From the NCBI GenBank assembly GCA_002811645.1, contig PDIP01000008.1, positions 85,403 to 149,402 on the forward strand: DNA of 64,000 bases. The letters are read 5' to 3'. The notes below the pieces were generated by a model. The model made no database searches. It was not told the origin of the DNA and was given only the letters and a program-made list of their open reading frames with translations. Position numbers and translations under genes: made by a program. Positions 9,215 to 18,931 of this stretch are shown here, piece by piece. The stretch is from Corallochytrium limacisporum. Its lineage: Eukaryota > Opisthokonta. Within the stretch, counting starts at the first letter, position 1. Every line of letters starts with the position of its first letter.

Positions 9215-11391
9215 TGTGTTGTGGCGTTTCTACATAGACTCAATCTCTACCCAGCTCTGACTGACATAGTGAGATGCCTGAGGTACGGCGTTTCTTGCAC
9301 CGGTGATCTTGCAAACGTTATCTTCACTACATGAACTCAGACTTACCCTTTTCTAAGGTGGCAATTGACCCACGTAGAAGGCGCTCATTTCATACCACCA
9401 CAAGCGATCCCGTCCACCAAGAATCGGTAATTTACACTCATTCCTCCACTGTCAACATTGGACAAGGGAACCCCGTCCCCCCTACCCATCCCCGCTATCG
9501 CAACTAATCAACAAGCAAAGTAGCATGTACTGGTACCGCCCGCCCAACCCAATCCCTCTAAGAATATATATCTCCCGAAAACACAGTCCTCCTAATTCAT
9601 GAATAGGAAAAAAGGAGGGGTGCGCGCCGCTTCCTTGGTGCGCCGGTGTTTGGGGGTGGAGGCGAGTCAAAAAAAAGAGATCTTCGACAGCCCACTATGC
9701 TTTCCTTACACAGTGGTTACTCGGAACAGGACGGCCCTTTCGCCTCATCCGTCTCGACGGCCCCCCCCCCCCAGAGCGCCTTCCCAACCACCCCTGACGC
9801 CCACCAGTCGCAGGCGTTTCTTCCGATTCCCATTCCCTCCCATTCCCCACACAGAACCCTTTCGTCCCCGTGCCGGTGTTGCAGCAGTCATCACTTTTTC
9901 CATACGTTCTCTACCGTTGGAGGCTGTATAAAATCGCCGCGCAAAAAGCCACACGAACACAACGAAGTGGTGGTACGCGCATACCAACAAGGCAGGCCGG
10001 CAGAACGGTAAGGCTACTCGTCCTTTGTCCTTTTCGCTCTGCATTCCACCTGCGGGTCCACCGCCGCTGGGGCCCCTTTCTGGCCCATGCCCGTCCGTGT
10101 GTTTGGTTTTTCTTCTCCGTGGGCGCACTGCAAAAATATTTCTTCCTGTTTATCTAGGGTTTCCATAGAGAAAATACAGCGTTTGTGCGAGGTGAAGTGC
10201 GTGGAGCAAGACACATCGACGCGCTCACCTTTTGTGCGTCAGAGTCCGTGCCCTTTTTTTGATTTCGGGTGTTTCTCAGTCTAGGTTTGCTGCGGACGGA
10301 TTAGGACCCTGCTCATTGGCTGGACCGTAGATTGTGGCACTTTTGTTTATGGAGCGGACTCTCTAACCGATCACTTCCGTCGAAGAGAACAAAGGAATTG
10401 GGATGGGCTCTGTCGGGTATGGAATTTTTGGGCCCCCGAGTCGCAAGCGGGCAACACGCATAGCTCTAAATGTGGTCGCAGCGGGGTAGTAGCGCAAGCA
10501 ACGGTGCGCCAGACTGGGCTTCTGCCTGTCCATACTCGTCGAAGTTGCATCCGTTTCAAGACCCGTTTTGTACAGTGGGGACGATCCCATGGGAAGCTTA
10601 CTTCACCACTGCGCCAAAGAGTCTTTGAGCATGGACCAACATCCACTACCGTGTCCTGTGCAAAGGCAGCTAGCTATTCGCGGCTGGAGGTGGCCATGGA
10701 GAATGGGGATGGTAGCGGATCACTTCGCCGTTATCGAATGATGAACAACCCACGTTAAATTAGATCCTACATAGTGTCACCTACGATACAAATCTACCGT
10801 GCAACTGCTGGAATTCAGGGTGGTTAGTGGGCTGTGGCCATGCTAAACACCACTGTCCCACTAGAGCAGATGTGGATGACGGCATCTCCGAAGGATATAC
10901 GCCATGTGAATGCGCTAAAACGGGAGTCTGATATTGGGATAGTTAGGGGCCTAATTTTTTGCCCCGGCGGCTAAGGGGAGCAACGGCGGAGCGAGTTCCA
11001 GGCGCCAGGTCGGGGTCTCAGAAAGGCAGAGGAGAGAAATCCGATATTTCCTAGCCACATCGCCGTCTGCACAATTGCCTTCCCAGGACGTTTCAAGTTG
11101 GGAACCAGTTGCGAACAATGTATGGGCAGTGGGAATATGGTGCGTCCTATTCTGCTATTTTGGAATGCACTAGTTTTCAGCATCTGAGCGCAGTTTACAT
11201 AGTGAGAGAACTGCGAAGCTGGCATGAATTGTCACTCGTGAGTGCCCATGGTTAGCGACGTAGTGAAGCTACTTTGCATGCGAGTTATCGATTGATCGGG
11301 CAATATGTGTGGGCTGACATAAGATTGACGGACCTTTTTATGCAAACGAAATAGCAATATGTGACTCGTCAGGGAGTTCTTTTGAAACAGG
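9215..11391. other. 2.2-kb divergent intergenic region
   Basis: This is the shared upstream region of the RasGAP-like gene and SPT20. It contains a C-rich run at about 9760-9775 and pyrimidine-rich DNA at 9740-9860. Several short open frames overlap on both strands, but none resembles a known protein or has consistent coding character. I see no tRNA or snRNA. The SPT20 leader probably lies in the right part. Confidence 0.45.
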
Positions 11392-14300
11392 ATGGTGGGC
11401 ACAACGGAGCCAGCCGACATGGCTCTTACGCCTGCGCAGGTGAAGCATCTGTGGACAATGTGTGAAACAGCTAATACTAACGGGGCTGGAAACACTGCAC
11501 CAGAAATAGATATCAAAGAATGGCCTCCAGCGTTATCAATATCCATATATGACGATGGAATAGCATTTGATGGGCCGGATGAACCGGAAGAATATGAAAG
11601 CGATTCGCGGAGATCCCGGAAACGTTCGATACACCCTTGGTTGCCGTCTATGGAAGGATTTCTGAGTGATATTGCCCGTGGTTACATTCCTCATGGTCTC
11701 GTTTCACTACTGAGGCATCTTGATCCCCCGCCGCGGTATCGTAATGGGAAACTACGATTCCAGATTATCAACTATGGCGATATGCATGGCGAGCCCACGA
11801 AGAGTATCATTGAGCTGCGACCGTCAAATCTCAGCACGTCTTCAGACGTTGCAGAATTCGTGTATGAGGAGAATCAAAGCAACGGCATGCGAAAGGGCGC
11901 AATTTTGGATGCCAATGAAGTGGAGGCGCAGGTTGTGAATGCGATGGCAGGGCCATTATGTCTGTCTCCGGATCCAATGGTTGCGATGGTGGACAATTGG
12001 ATGGCGCATAATAGTGAAGCAATTGGCTTCCGGATTTCGAGCAGTTTAGACTCTCAATCTATCCCTACCTTTTCACATTTGATGAAATGGTGCGATGATT
12101 TTGGTAATATGTCTCTGGGTCAGGACCCTGAGGAAGGACGCGCTTCTTCGGCAATTGGCGTGAGAAAGGTACTGAGAAAGATGCGTCGGAAGACAGCAGA
12201 ATCATCTCCATCTGGATCGCTTGTTCCCTTAACTCAGCTGAACAAACCATCATACCAGGACCGTGTGAAGATTCTCAACGCGAAAGAGGAGAAGACTACC
12301 CCAACATGGCCCAAAGGGATTAAGGTCATACAACCAAAACCGGATCCGAAGCTAGAGAACGGCAGTGCAGAGCGGGAATCAGGACTTCCGACGCGTGCAT
12401 CTGTACGGCAAGAGCGATACATGCTGCCTACTGATCCAGAACAATTCATCGAGATTAGAGCACATCCTGACCTGCCAGAAGGAGCCTGGATTGTCAGACT
12501 GTTTGCTGGCACGGGAGATACAGATGTTCTCCTGACCAAGTTTACATCTATGAGTGCAGATGATGGCAAGGAAAAGGTTTCAAAGATCGTCGATGAGGAC
12601 GAACATGTCTTGTTCGACAACTCGACGCTCTACGATTTGGATCCTGATGTGGATGAATTGGTGGAGAATGAGAATGAGCGTTTGCCATACTACATCCCGT
12701 CGAAACCCGTAGAGAAAACTGATGCCAGCAAGGAGGAGAGCACGAAGGATGCTACCGAGGAAAAAACGAAAGGCAAGAGCAGCATGAACATAGGAAGTCC
12801 AGCAACGTCAGTTAAAAGCAATGTTACAGATGCATCTGCGACAGCAGCAGCAGCCGCGGCGGCGGCGGTGGTATCCAGTTCATCTCGCAAAGAAGCTGAA
12901 GATAGGAGACGTCAGCTGGTGCAAAACTCAGCTCGTGTGCGCGTCGCAAGTGAACAGGCTGTGGATGCATTGTTCGCAGAAGTGCGCCGACAGAGTCGTC
13001 GTCAAGGACTGAAAATGGTTCTTGGTTCGGTCAAGAAACCTGACGAGGCGAGGTCGCCGTCCGTGGCTTCTGATGCCGACACCCCAATTTCACCACGTAG
13101 CAAGCAATTGCCCACGGTAGCGGGAACAGTGAGTAAGAAACGTAATGGTAAGGAGCCTCTTTCGGTCCGTCGCCTGAGCGAGTCGTCAGTAGGAAGCGTG
13201 TCCAAGAAGAGCAAAGGCATTGCTCCGTCAAAGCTAAGCGCTCAAGCCAAAAACAAGGCAACTTCTCACAGCACGCCAATTGTCCCGGACAAGGGGAAGG
13301 CATCAGCTGGGAAGATGGCCAAGACTAACAGTATCCAGGCAAAGGCACCAGCGTCACGAGCAGACAGCCAGACAGGCAAAGGCAAGAATGGACCCAAACA
13401 TGACAAAAGGGCACAGGCTGCTGCAGCTGCTGCAGCAGTTGCGGCTGCGGCTAACAAGGATGCAGCCAACGATATCAAGAGCCACGCAAAGGAGAGGGCA
13501 AAGGGTAAGAAAGGCAAAGAGGGTCCAGACTATGATGCTGCGAATGCAGCTGTAATGGCTGCACTAGCAATGCAAAGTGCAGCCGCTCAACAGTCCACTA
13601 CCACCACGTCCCCACGCAACTCGAAGACAAGTGCAGGCCAATTTGCGCCGTCATCTCGCAGAAGCTCAGAAGCCAAAGCGCCTCTGGGAGAAGAACAATT
13701 GGCAAGAATCGCTGCCACCAAGGCCAGGAATCGGGAGAAGATGGCCAAGATCAATATCGCCAGTGTCGCGAGTCTGGTGAAGACGGATGGGAATGGGAAA
13801 CATGTAGGGCCGGTTAGGAGGTCGCCGCAGCAGATTGCAGGTCACTCAGCTCCAGCAAGCAAACGTGGTCTAGATGCCACGCAGCTCAATCAGCTGCAGG
13901 CGTTGCAAAACCAGTTGGCATCTGGACAGTTGCATCGACAGCAACAGCAACGCACACCGTTTGCAGATGGTGCTGGTAGTCTTCGAACCACCTCACAGGC
14001 TACCCTGACGAGCACTGCCGCCGTTGCTCCTAGGACAAGCGCGACTCCGACGGCCTCCACATCATCAGCTACCAATGTGCGGTCCACTGTGGTCAAACAG
14101 GGCGATGTCTCCTCGTCGGCAGCTATGTATCGGCGAGCGAGCCAGCAGCAGTCCCTTGGTCAGGTACCTCAGCAAGGTGTTAGTTCGAACACCACAACGC
14201 AGCAACAGCAGAGGCTGCAAGCACAGCGGCGGGCTCTGAAGCAGTACATGGTCCATCGCATGCGGCAACTGGGTAAAACTTCGTTGACCCCTGTGGAGCA

Positions 14301-14958
14301 ACGAAAACTATTTAATGAATTTCAAGTTTTGCAAAAGCGCCGCATTGAGCAGATCCGGCAGAAGCAGATGCTGGCACGACAGCAGCAACAGCAACTGCAG
14401 CAGCGGCCGACAGGCAGTGCCGTGTCATCCTCTGCGAGTGTTGGGCAACCAACACTAACATACCAGCAGCGTCTGCTCCTGCAACAGAAGCAACGGCAGC
14501 AGCAGCAGCAACAACAACAACAACAACAACGCCAGCGTCAAGTGCAGGCACAGGTACAGCAACGAATGGCACTGGATGGCAATGGAGACCTTTCCGACCT
14601 TTCCAGCATCTTGCAGCGTGGTGCCAGCAGTTCTGCGAGCGATGCCCTGTCCAACATTCTTGGCGGAATTGGAAGCAGCTCGCAATCACAACCGCTGACC
14701 TCACCGGTCTTTGGCAATGCCGGGTCAATGCCAGGGTCTCTCGGTGGTATGGGTGCTAGTGATGACCTCCTGAGTAGTGTACTTGGTACGGGAAACGCGT
14801 CCAGTGGTGGATCAAATTCACTTGGCCTTGATGGCAACAATGGAAACGCCAGCCTGCCCTTCAACACACTCAACAACAATGGCCCGCAGCAAGGCATGGA
14901 CATGAACAATCTCAGTTCCAGTGAGATTGAAAAGTTTTTCAAGGATATATCCCGCTAG
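11392..14958 (+). CDS. SPT20: SAGA complex subunit Spt20
   Basis: This 1188-residue protein is the Spt20 homologue, a structural subunit of the SAGA transcriptional coactivator. The conserved Spt20 domain covers about residues 45-215: LSISIYDDGIAFDG starts it, RGYIPHGLVSLLRHL follows, then IIELRPSN, and it closes with VVNAMAGPLCLSPDPMVAMVDN. That last motif matches the animal and fungal family well. The rest is low complexity: an Ala run near 483, Ser/Lys-rich nuclear sequence at 500-900, and Gln-rich segments from about 930 to 1065 with a long Gln tract at about 1035-1047. A short helical block QYMVHRMRQLGKTSLTPVEQ sits among the Gln runs. The final 130 residues are Gly/Ser/Asn-rich. Such activation-type tails are usual for fungal Spt20. 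The start is the first ATG after an in-frame stop. Confidence 0.85.
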   Translation: MVGTTEPADMALTPAQVKHLWTMCETANTNGAGNTAPEIDIKEWPPALSISIYDDGIAFDGPDEPEEYESDSRRSRKRSIHPWLPSMEGFLSDIARGYIPHGLVSLLRHLDPPPRYRNGKLRFQIINYGDMHGEPTKSIIELRPSNLSTSSDVAEFVYEENQSNGMRKGAILDANEVEAQVVNAMAGPLCLSPDPMVAMVDNWMAHNSEAIGFRISSSLDSQSIPTFSHLMKWCDDFGNMSLGQDPEEGRASSAIGVRKVLRKMRRKTAESSPSGSLVPLTQLNKPSYQDRVKILNAKEEKTTPTWPKGIKVIQPKPDPKLENGSAERESGLPTRASVRQERYMLPTDPEQFIEIRAHPDLPEGAWIVRLFAGTGDTDVLLTKFTSMSADDGKEKVSKIVDEDEHVLFDNSTLYDLDPDVDELVENENERLPYYIPSKPVEKTDASKEESTKDATEEKTKGKSSMNIGSPATSVKSNVTDASATAAAAAAAAVVSSSSRKEAEDRRRQLVQNSARVRVASEQAVDALFAEVRRQSRRQGLKMVLGSVKKPDEARSPSVASDADTPISPRSKQLPTVAGTVSKKRNGKEPLSVRRLSESSVGSVSKKSKGIAPSKLSAQAKNKATSHSTPIVPDKGKASAGKMAKTNSIQAKAPASRADSQTGKGKNGPKHDKRAQAAAAAAAVAAAANKDAANDIKSHAKERAKGKKGKEGPDYDAANAAVMAALAMQSAAAQQSTTTTSPRNSKTSAGQFAPSSRRSSEAKAPLGEEQLARIAATKARNREKMAKINIASVASLVKTDGNGKHVGPVRRSPQQIAGHSAPASKRGLDATQLNQLQALQNQLASGQLHRQQQQRTPFADGAGSLRTTSQATLTSTAAVAPRTSATPTASTSSATNVRSTVVKQGDVSSSAAMYRRASQQQSLGQVPQQGVSSNTTTQQQQRLQAQRRALKQYMVHRMRQLGKTSLTPVEQRKLFNEFQVLQKRRIEQIRQKQMLARQQQQQLQQRPTGSAVSSSASVGQPTLTYQQRLLLQQKQRQQQQQQQQQQQRQRQVQAQVQQRMALDGNGDLSDLSSILQRGASSSASDALSNILGGIGSSSQSQPLTSPVFGNAGSMPGSLGGMGASDDLLSSVLGTGNASSGGSNSLGLDGNNGNASLPFNTLNNNGPQQGMDMNNLSSSEIEKFFKDISR
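12832..12876 (+). repeat. alanine-coding trinucleotide repeat in SPT20
   Basis: A GCA/GCG-type run encodes about ten alanines inside the disordered part of Spt20. Confidence 0.7.
14464..14535 (+). repeat. CAG/CAA glutamine repeat in SPT20
   Basis: Mixed CAG and CAA codons encode an uninterrupted glutamine tract of about 13 residues flanked by shorter Gln clusters. Its length could vary between strains. Confidence 0.8.
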
Positions 14959-15406
14959 AACAATATGATGCCAACTAGATTCCGTAGAAACTTTTATGAT
15001 TAGCACGACACATCTTGTTTGCGGCGTTCCTAGTCATGTAAGGGAGGAGCGCCTATATACGGGAGGTTCCCGGCCTAGTTTTTAGCTGTCCGCTCCCCGT
15101 ACGGCTGGCGCCAAAACCCCCCTCCAAAACCCCCGAAAGGGGGGCTTTGCAGGGGGCGGCTCCCTGAACTAAGGAGTGTCGCGAACCCGCCGGGTTGCGA
15201 TGGGGTATCTACGGACAGTCGGGTCCTACCAGGTACTTCAAAGCAAAGACAACAGATACCAGACACGCAATACTCTCTTGGTCCTGCTTGTTCCCCAATA
15301 CACTTGAAGCTGTATATGTGTTATGGGGACTACTGGGACAGATGACGGGACCAGAGCCGTGTAGTTATGTTCCTAAAGAATGTAAAGGAAGAACGCAACC
15401 TTCACA
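14959..15406. other. intergenic region with GC-rich hairpin island
   Basis: About 450 bases lie between two plus-strand genes. Bases 15025-15230 are much more GC-rich than the flanks and contain several inverted repeats, the strongest at 15118-15156. No protein or known RNA family was recognised. The right half is the promoter and leader of the next gene. Confidence 0.5.
15118..15156. repeat. strong GC-rich inverted repeat (hairpin)
   Basis: Two 17-base arms (15118-15134 and 15140-15156) are complementary at 15 of 17 positions around a five-base GAAAG loop. The arms begin and end in runs of five C and G. It could form a stable RNA or DNA hairpin. Its role is unknown. Confidence 0.75.
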
Positions 15407-17761
15407 ATGTTCGGTTATTTGGCATCTTTCTTTGGGAGCCTGAGCAGCACCCCTGAACCGAGTCAAAGTGAAGACAATGATGCCGAAGATTCAAATGCCA
15501 GAGCTTGCTCCGTACCAACGCTCAGGAAACGGGCTTCACTCGCAACATTTGAGAAAGAATCGAAGCACAGACGCATGGCGAATTTCACTCCTGTGAGTTC
15601 TAGAGGCACATCAGAATTACACATTGAGAATGCCAGCGGGAGCCACTCAGATTCGGACCCCATTGATAATGCTGGCTCCACCCCTTTATTGCCCGAGAAC
15701 ATAGAACCAGTGGAAGAAGGTGAGGAAGAACAAGAAGCCGTGTCCCTGCTCCTGAAGAAGAATGTAACGGAGGAAAAAAATGGAGGGAAGGCCAACCAAA
15801 GGGATCATGTCTCCCGGGAGAGTTATCAAGATTATGAAGAGCAACACAGCAAGGGACCCTCAGAGGACTCGGAAAAAGAAAACGGAAAAGCCAGCTGGGA
15901 ACAGAAAGATTTAAGATCACATGCACAGACGGATTCCAAGGCGATTGGACGATTGACAAGATCAAGAGGTCTTGCAACTGAAGTAGTCGCGGAATCTGAG
16001 GAGTCACCAGTGAAAACGCACATCATGCGGCTTAGAACACGAACTATTAGGAAGCCTGGGAACACGTTGTCAATGGATAAAAAGAAAGATCGGGTTTTCT
16101 TGAAGCATGCTTATGCATGGGCCTCCATCGATAGCGACTCTGATGACGATACTAGAGACCTAAAGAACATCACGCTCGGTGACGGAGTGGACCCAAAGAA
16201 TCTTAAAATCTTGGAGGATATTGCAGATAAGAGAAGGCGAAGGGAAGAGAAAGTTGGCCTATTGACTTCAGACGATGAAGCGGAGGAACAACAGCAGGCA
16301 AGCCGGCAAGGAGACACGGCCACTTTTGCACAGGTGCTCAAAGCAGCTGATCTTGGTGACATTGGAGAGACTGAGGAGTTTGTCCACTTTCCGTCAGATA
16401 ACCCTGAGTGCCTTTGGCAACCTGTGAATGTACCCCATGTGCTCGATGCCATTGCGGAAAAGACCAGCAACCAAGGGTTCGAGATTGCTCGCTTTGCTAT
16501 ATTCTGGCGCTTGCGACATCGGGACCGTATCGATAAGAGTGATCTGACTCAGCGACTCTTGAAGATGCTGATTGCGGGGTTGTTTTCTAAGAGTCCTGCG
16601 AAGAGGGCCAGCATTCGGGAGCAATTTGAACTAGTCCTGCATCGCATCCGTGGCCTGGAAGGATCACAGGGGGTAGTTTGGTTTCTGGAGAAAGAGTCCT
16701 TTCAAACATTTCTTAAGTGCTTCCGGGTGAATGCCAGGGACGAGGAGACCATAAGCACGTTGAAATCGAGTCAGGCTTTCGAGGATGTGACCACGGACTG
16801 GCTCCGTTCGGACTCCATAAATCAGCGGGCCAAAACTCGTGCGTACCACCAGGTTGGGCAAGCCCGGCAATTAGACGAGGCTGAAGTAGGGGAGCGTGTC
16901 ATGTATTTATTGCGCCTCCTGGCCAAATGTTTAGTCATGGATGTTGTGGAGTACAGCACTGCCGACTGCTATGAAGTACTGAAATTGTGCTATACACATA
17001 TTCCTCTTGGTGGTGGGTTGGCTGCCATGGAGCTGGTCAATAGTATTCTGGCGAAGACTTCTGGCGTTGCCCCTGAAGAGATAGTCTATGGAATAGCGGG
17101 GTCAATACCGGCGGCGGAAGCAGAGGCTGTGCATGTGGTGGCCATCACCCCTCCGTCCCTGTTTAAAACGAGGTTATGTAGTGCATTGGCTGTGCTGTCC
17201 TCCCGGCATGTTTTGGAATCTTGGACGGCAGTCAAGACCAAAGAGTCAGGTGTCCCGGGAGAGTCACAGAGCGACTACGATGCAGTGCCCGCCGCGAAGA
17301 GCAAGCCAAAGCCGGCCCTGGGGGACGTGCATGCATGCTTCATTGGCTCGGTCGAGACATTGCAGCAGATTCCTCTTGGACATAGACTGTTGCACCACAC
17401 TGCCGCAGCTCGCACGACTGAATTTAGTCAATTGTACAACGCTCTGTGGCTTCTCAATCGTTTATACTTTTTGCTACCGTCGAATGAAGTCCAGGCAGTT
17501 CATTCAGACCTGCAACGCCTGCTCACTCATCTTGAAGGTGGCATTCGGGATCATTCGCACTTTTTTGTCGCCCGAACAGAGGTTAAAGGTCTCGTCACAC
17601 GTTTTCAGACACAGATCCGTATTGCAAGCGATTCGTACGATCCGCTCAGCGACAAGAATCTCGAAGCCGCTAGTACCCCGATGCGGGAGGACTTGCAAAC
17701 TCAGTCACAGCAATTGTCACAGCGATCGGCGCTAAAGCATGTGGCCACTAAATTGTTCTAA
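15407..17761 (+). CDS. nuclear-type protein, possibly Nse6/SLF2 (CANIN) related
   Basis: A 784-residue protein that I do not recognise with confidence. The first 290 residues are acidic, Ser/Glu/Lys-rich and probably disordered, with basic clusters suggesting nuclear location. From about 335 to 765 it becomes an ordered helical domain (for example FEIARFAIFWRLRHRDRIDK, YLLRLLAKCLVMDVVEYSTA and YNALWLLNRLYFLLPSNEVQ). A disordered acidic N-terminus followed by a helical C-terminal domain is the layout of Nse6/SLF2 proteins that load the Smc5-Smc6 complex. This is a tentative match from layout and pattern only. No catalytic motif or membrane segment is visible. The start is the first ATG after a stop. 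It converges on TAP42 with 75 bases between stop codons. Confidence 0.5.
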   Translation: MFGYLASFFGSLSSTPEPSQSEDNDAEDSNARACSVPTLRKRASLATFEKESKHRRMANFTPVSSRGTSELHIENASGSHSDSDPIDNAGSTPLLPENIEPVEEGEEEQEAVSLLLKKNVTEEKNGGKANQRDHVSRESYQDYEEQHSKGPSEDSEKENGKASWEQKDLRSHAQTDSKAIGRLTRSRGLATEVVAESEESPVKTHIMRLRTRTIRKPGNTLSMDKKKDRVFLKHAYAWASIDSDSDDDTRDLKNITLGDGVDPKNLKILEDIADKRRRREEKVGLLTSDDEAEEQQQASRQGDTATFAQVLKAADLGDIGETEEFVHFPSDNPECLWQPVNVPHVLDAIAEKTSNQGFEIARFAIFWRLRHRDRIDKSDLTQRLLKMLIAGLFSKSPAKRASIREQFELVLHRIRGLEGSQGVVWFLEKESFQTFLKCFRVNARDEETISTLKSSQAFEDVTTDWLRSDSINQRAKTRAYHQVGQARQLDEAEVGERVMYLLRLLAKCLVMDVVEYSTADCYEVLKLCYTHIPLGGGLAAMELVNSILAKTSGVAPEEIVYGIAGSIPAAEAEAVHVVAITPPSLFKTRLCSALAVLSSRHVLESWTAVKTKESGVPGESQSDYDAVPAAKSKPKPALGDVHACFIGSVETLQQIPLGHRLLHHTAAARTTEFSQLYNALWLLNRLYFLLPSNEVQAVHSDLQRLLTHLEGGIRDHSHFFVARTEVKGLVTRFQTQIRIASDSYDPLSDKNLEAASTPMREDLQTQSQQLSQRSALKHVATKLF

Positions 17762-17836
17762 TAATTCAAAGAGCCAAAATGTAGTATAGTACAAGGAACA
17801 TGTTTTGATCAAAGGCATAGCCCGCTTTACGGTTTC

Positions 17837-18931
17837 CTATCCCTTGTTATGCCGATTCCCCCACCCTCTTGGGTGCGTGTCCTTCCAGTCGTCGTCCGCT
17901 CGTAGCTTTCGATACTTTTCGTCGTTGTCAGCATCGTTGTCAGAGTCGGCCTCTTCGTCCTGGCCTGCACCTTCACAATTACCAGCGTTCATAGGACCCC
18001 CATCAGGCAGCCGGCCGGCCGCAATCTCGCGATCTGCCCACTCTTCGGGAGTCATTGTCGGCGGCGCTGCGGGATACCCTCGACCAAATACGCCACGCAT
18101 AATGTCATCCCGGGTGATCTTCAGAGGGCCGTGAGCCAGTGGGTCGCCTGAGGCGATCGCTTGCTCCCTTCGTTTTCGCCGGGCCTCGTCATCACGCGCT
18201 ATTTGCTTCTCTAGACCTCCCTCGCGCTCTTCGATGCCGGCAATTTGTTTTAGCATAGTCATCTCCTCGTGCCAGTAACGAGCATCGCTCAGCAGTTCCA
18301 GCATTTGCAAACGCAGGCGAGCCAGAGTAAAACTGCGTAGTAATTCATCATCGACAACGTCTTCATCGATTTCTCCCTTGTTCCCGATCGGTGCGAGGGT
18401 GTTGATCTTGGAAGTCATTTCCTCAATTTCACCTTTGAGTTTCTTCTCCTCCGAGCGATGGTTGAGCAGCAGATCACGCCGAGCCTGCGGGTTTGCCTTC
18501 AGCGTATGCCCGTAAAATGCAGAATGTAGCATGGAGCGCAGCAGCTTGGCCTCATCGTTGCGGTTCAAGTCTGTCGCGCCGCCTTCCTCGTTGTATCCGC
18601 ACATATCCATGTAGTCCTCCGCAAAGTTGCGCACATTAATCAGCGCCTCCTGCAGGTATTGTATCCTTGTCTCTTTCTCCATACTTGGTCTCATTCCCAA
18701 GAGCTTTGCCCGGTAAGCCCCCAAAGAGAGAAATTGTAGATCCAATGTTGGTACATCGTCTATGAACTCGTTACTGGAGAAAATGTCCAGCGCATCAACC
18801 CGGTGAGCTAGCGTACCGATGTTCTCGATGGCCCGGTTCCATTTGGCCTCATCGTATTCATCTTCCAATTCACTACAGAGAGCAACTGTTTCTCTCAGTA
18901 GAGGTCTTGTTTCTTTAATTTCCTGAGGCAT
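17837..18931 (-). CDS. TAP42: TAP42/alpha4 PP2A-associated regulator
   Basis: A 364-residue TAP42/IGBP1 homologue. This family binds the catalytic subunits of PP2A-type phosphatases and links them to TOR signalling. The N-terminal TPR-like helical domain occupies about residues 1-235 and includes LQFLSLGAYRAKLLGM and KLLRSMLHSAFYGHTL. The diagnostic C-terminal segment follows: LKITRDDIMRGVFGRGYPA, then PEEWADREIAAGRLPDGG, an acidic stretch, and the terminal DDWKDTHPRGWGNRHNKG, which corresponds to the family's DExxDxxxxGxGNxxNxG tail. Length is typical. The ATG at 18931 opens the frame. It lies tail to tail with the preceding gene and head to head with the 5'-nucleotidase gene. Confidence 0.92.
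   Translation of the reverse strand: MPQEIKETRPLLRETVALCSELEDEYDEAKWNRAIENIGTLAHRVDALDIFSSNEFIDDVPTLDLQFLSLGAYRAKLLGMRPSMEKETRIQYLQEALINVRNFAEDYMDMCGYNEEGGATDLNRNDEAKLLRSMLHSAFYGHTLKANPQARRDLLLNHRSEEKKLKGEIEEMTSKINTLAPIGNKGEIDEDVVDDELLRSFTLARLRLQMLELLSDARYWHEEMTMLKQIAGIEEREGGLEKQIARDDEARRKRREQAIASGDPLAHGPLKITRDDIMRGVFGRGYPAAPPTMTPEEWADREIAAGRLPDGGPMNAGNCEGAGQDEEADSDNDADNDEKYRKLRADDDWKDTHPRGWGNRHNKG

Noticed and set aside
9599-10157. Overlapping open frames of 95-127 codons on both strands upstream of SPT20
   Set aside because: Composition is driven by C-rich and pyrimidine-rich DNA. The frames compete on both strands, and none has a recognisable domain or good start.
14312-14942. Long minus-strand frames opposite the SPT20 Gln-rich region
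   Set aside because: They are shadows of CAG/CAA codons, giving Leu/Val/Ala runs, and have no independent support.
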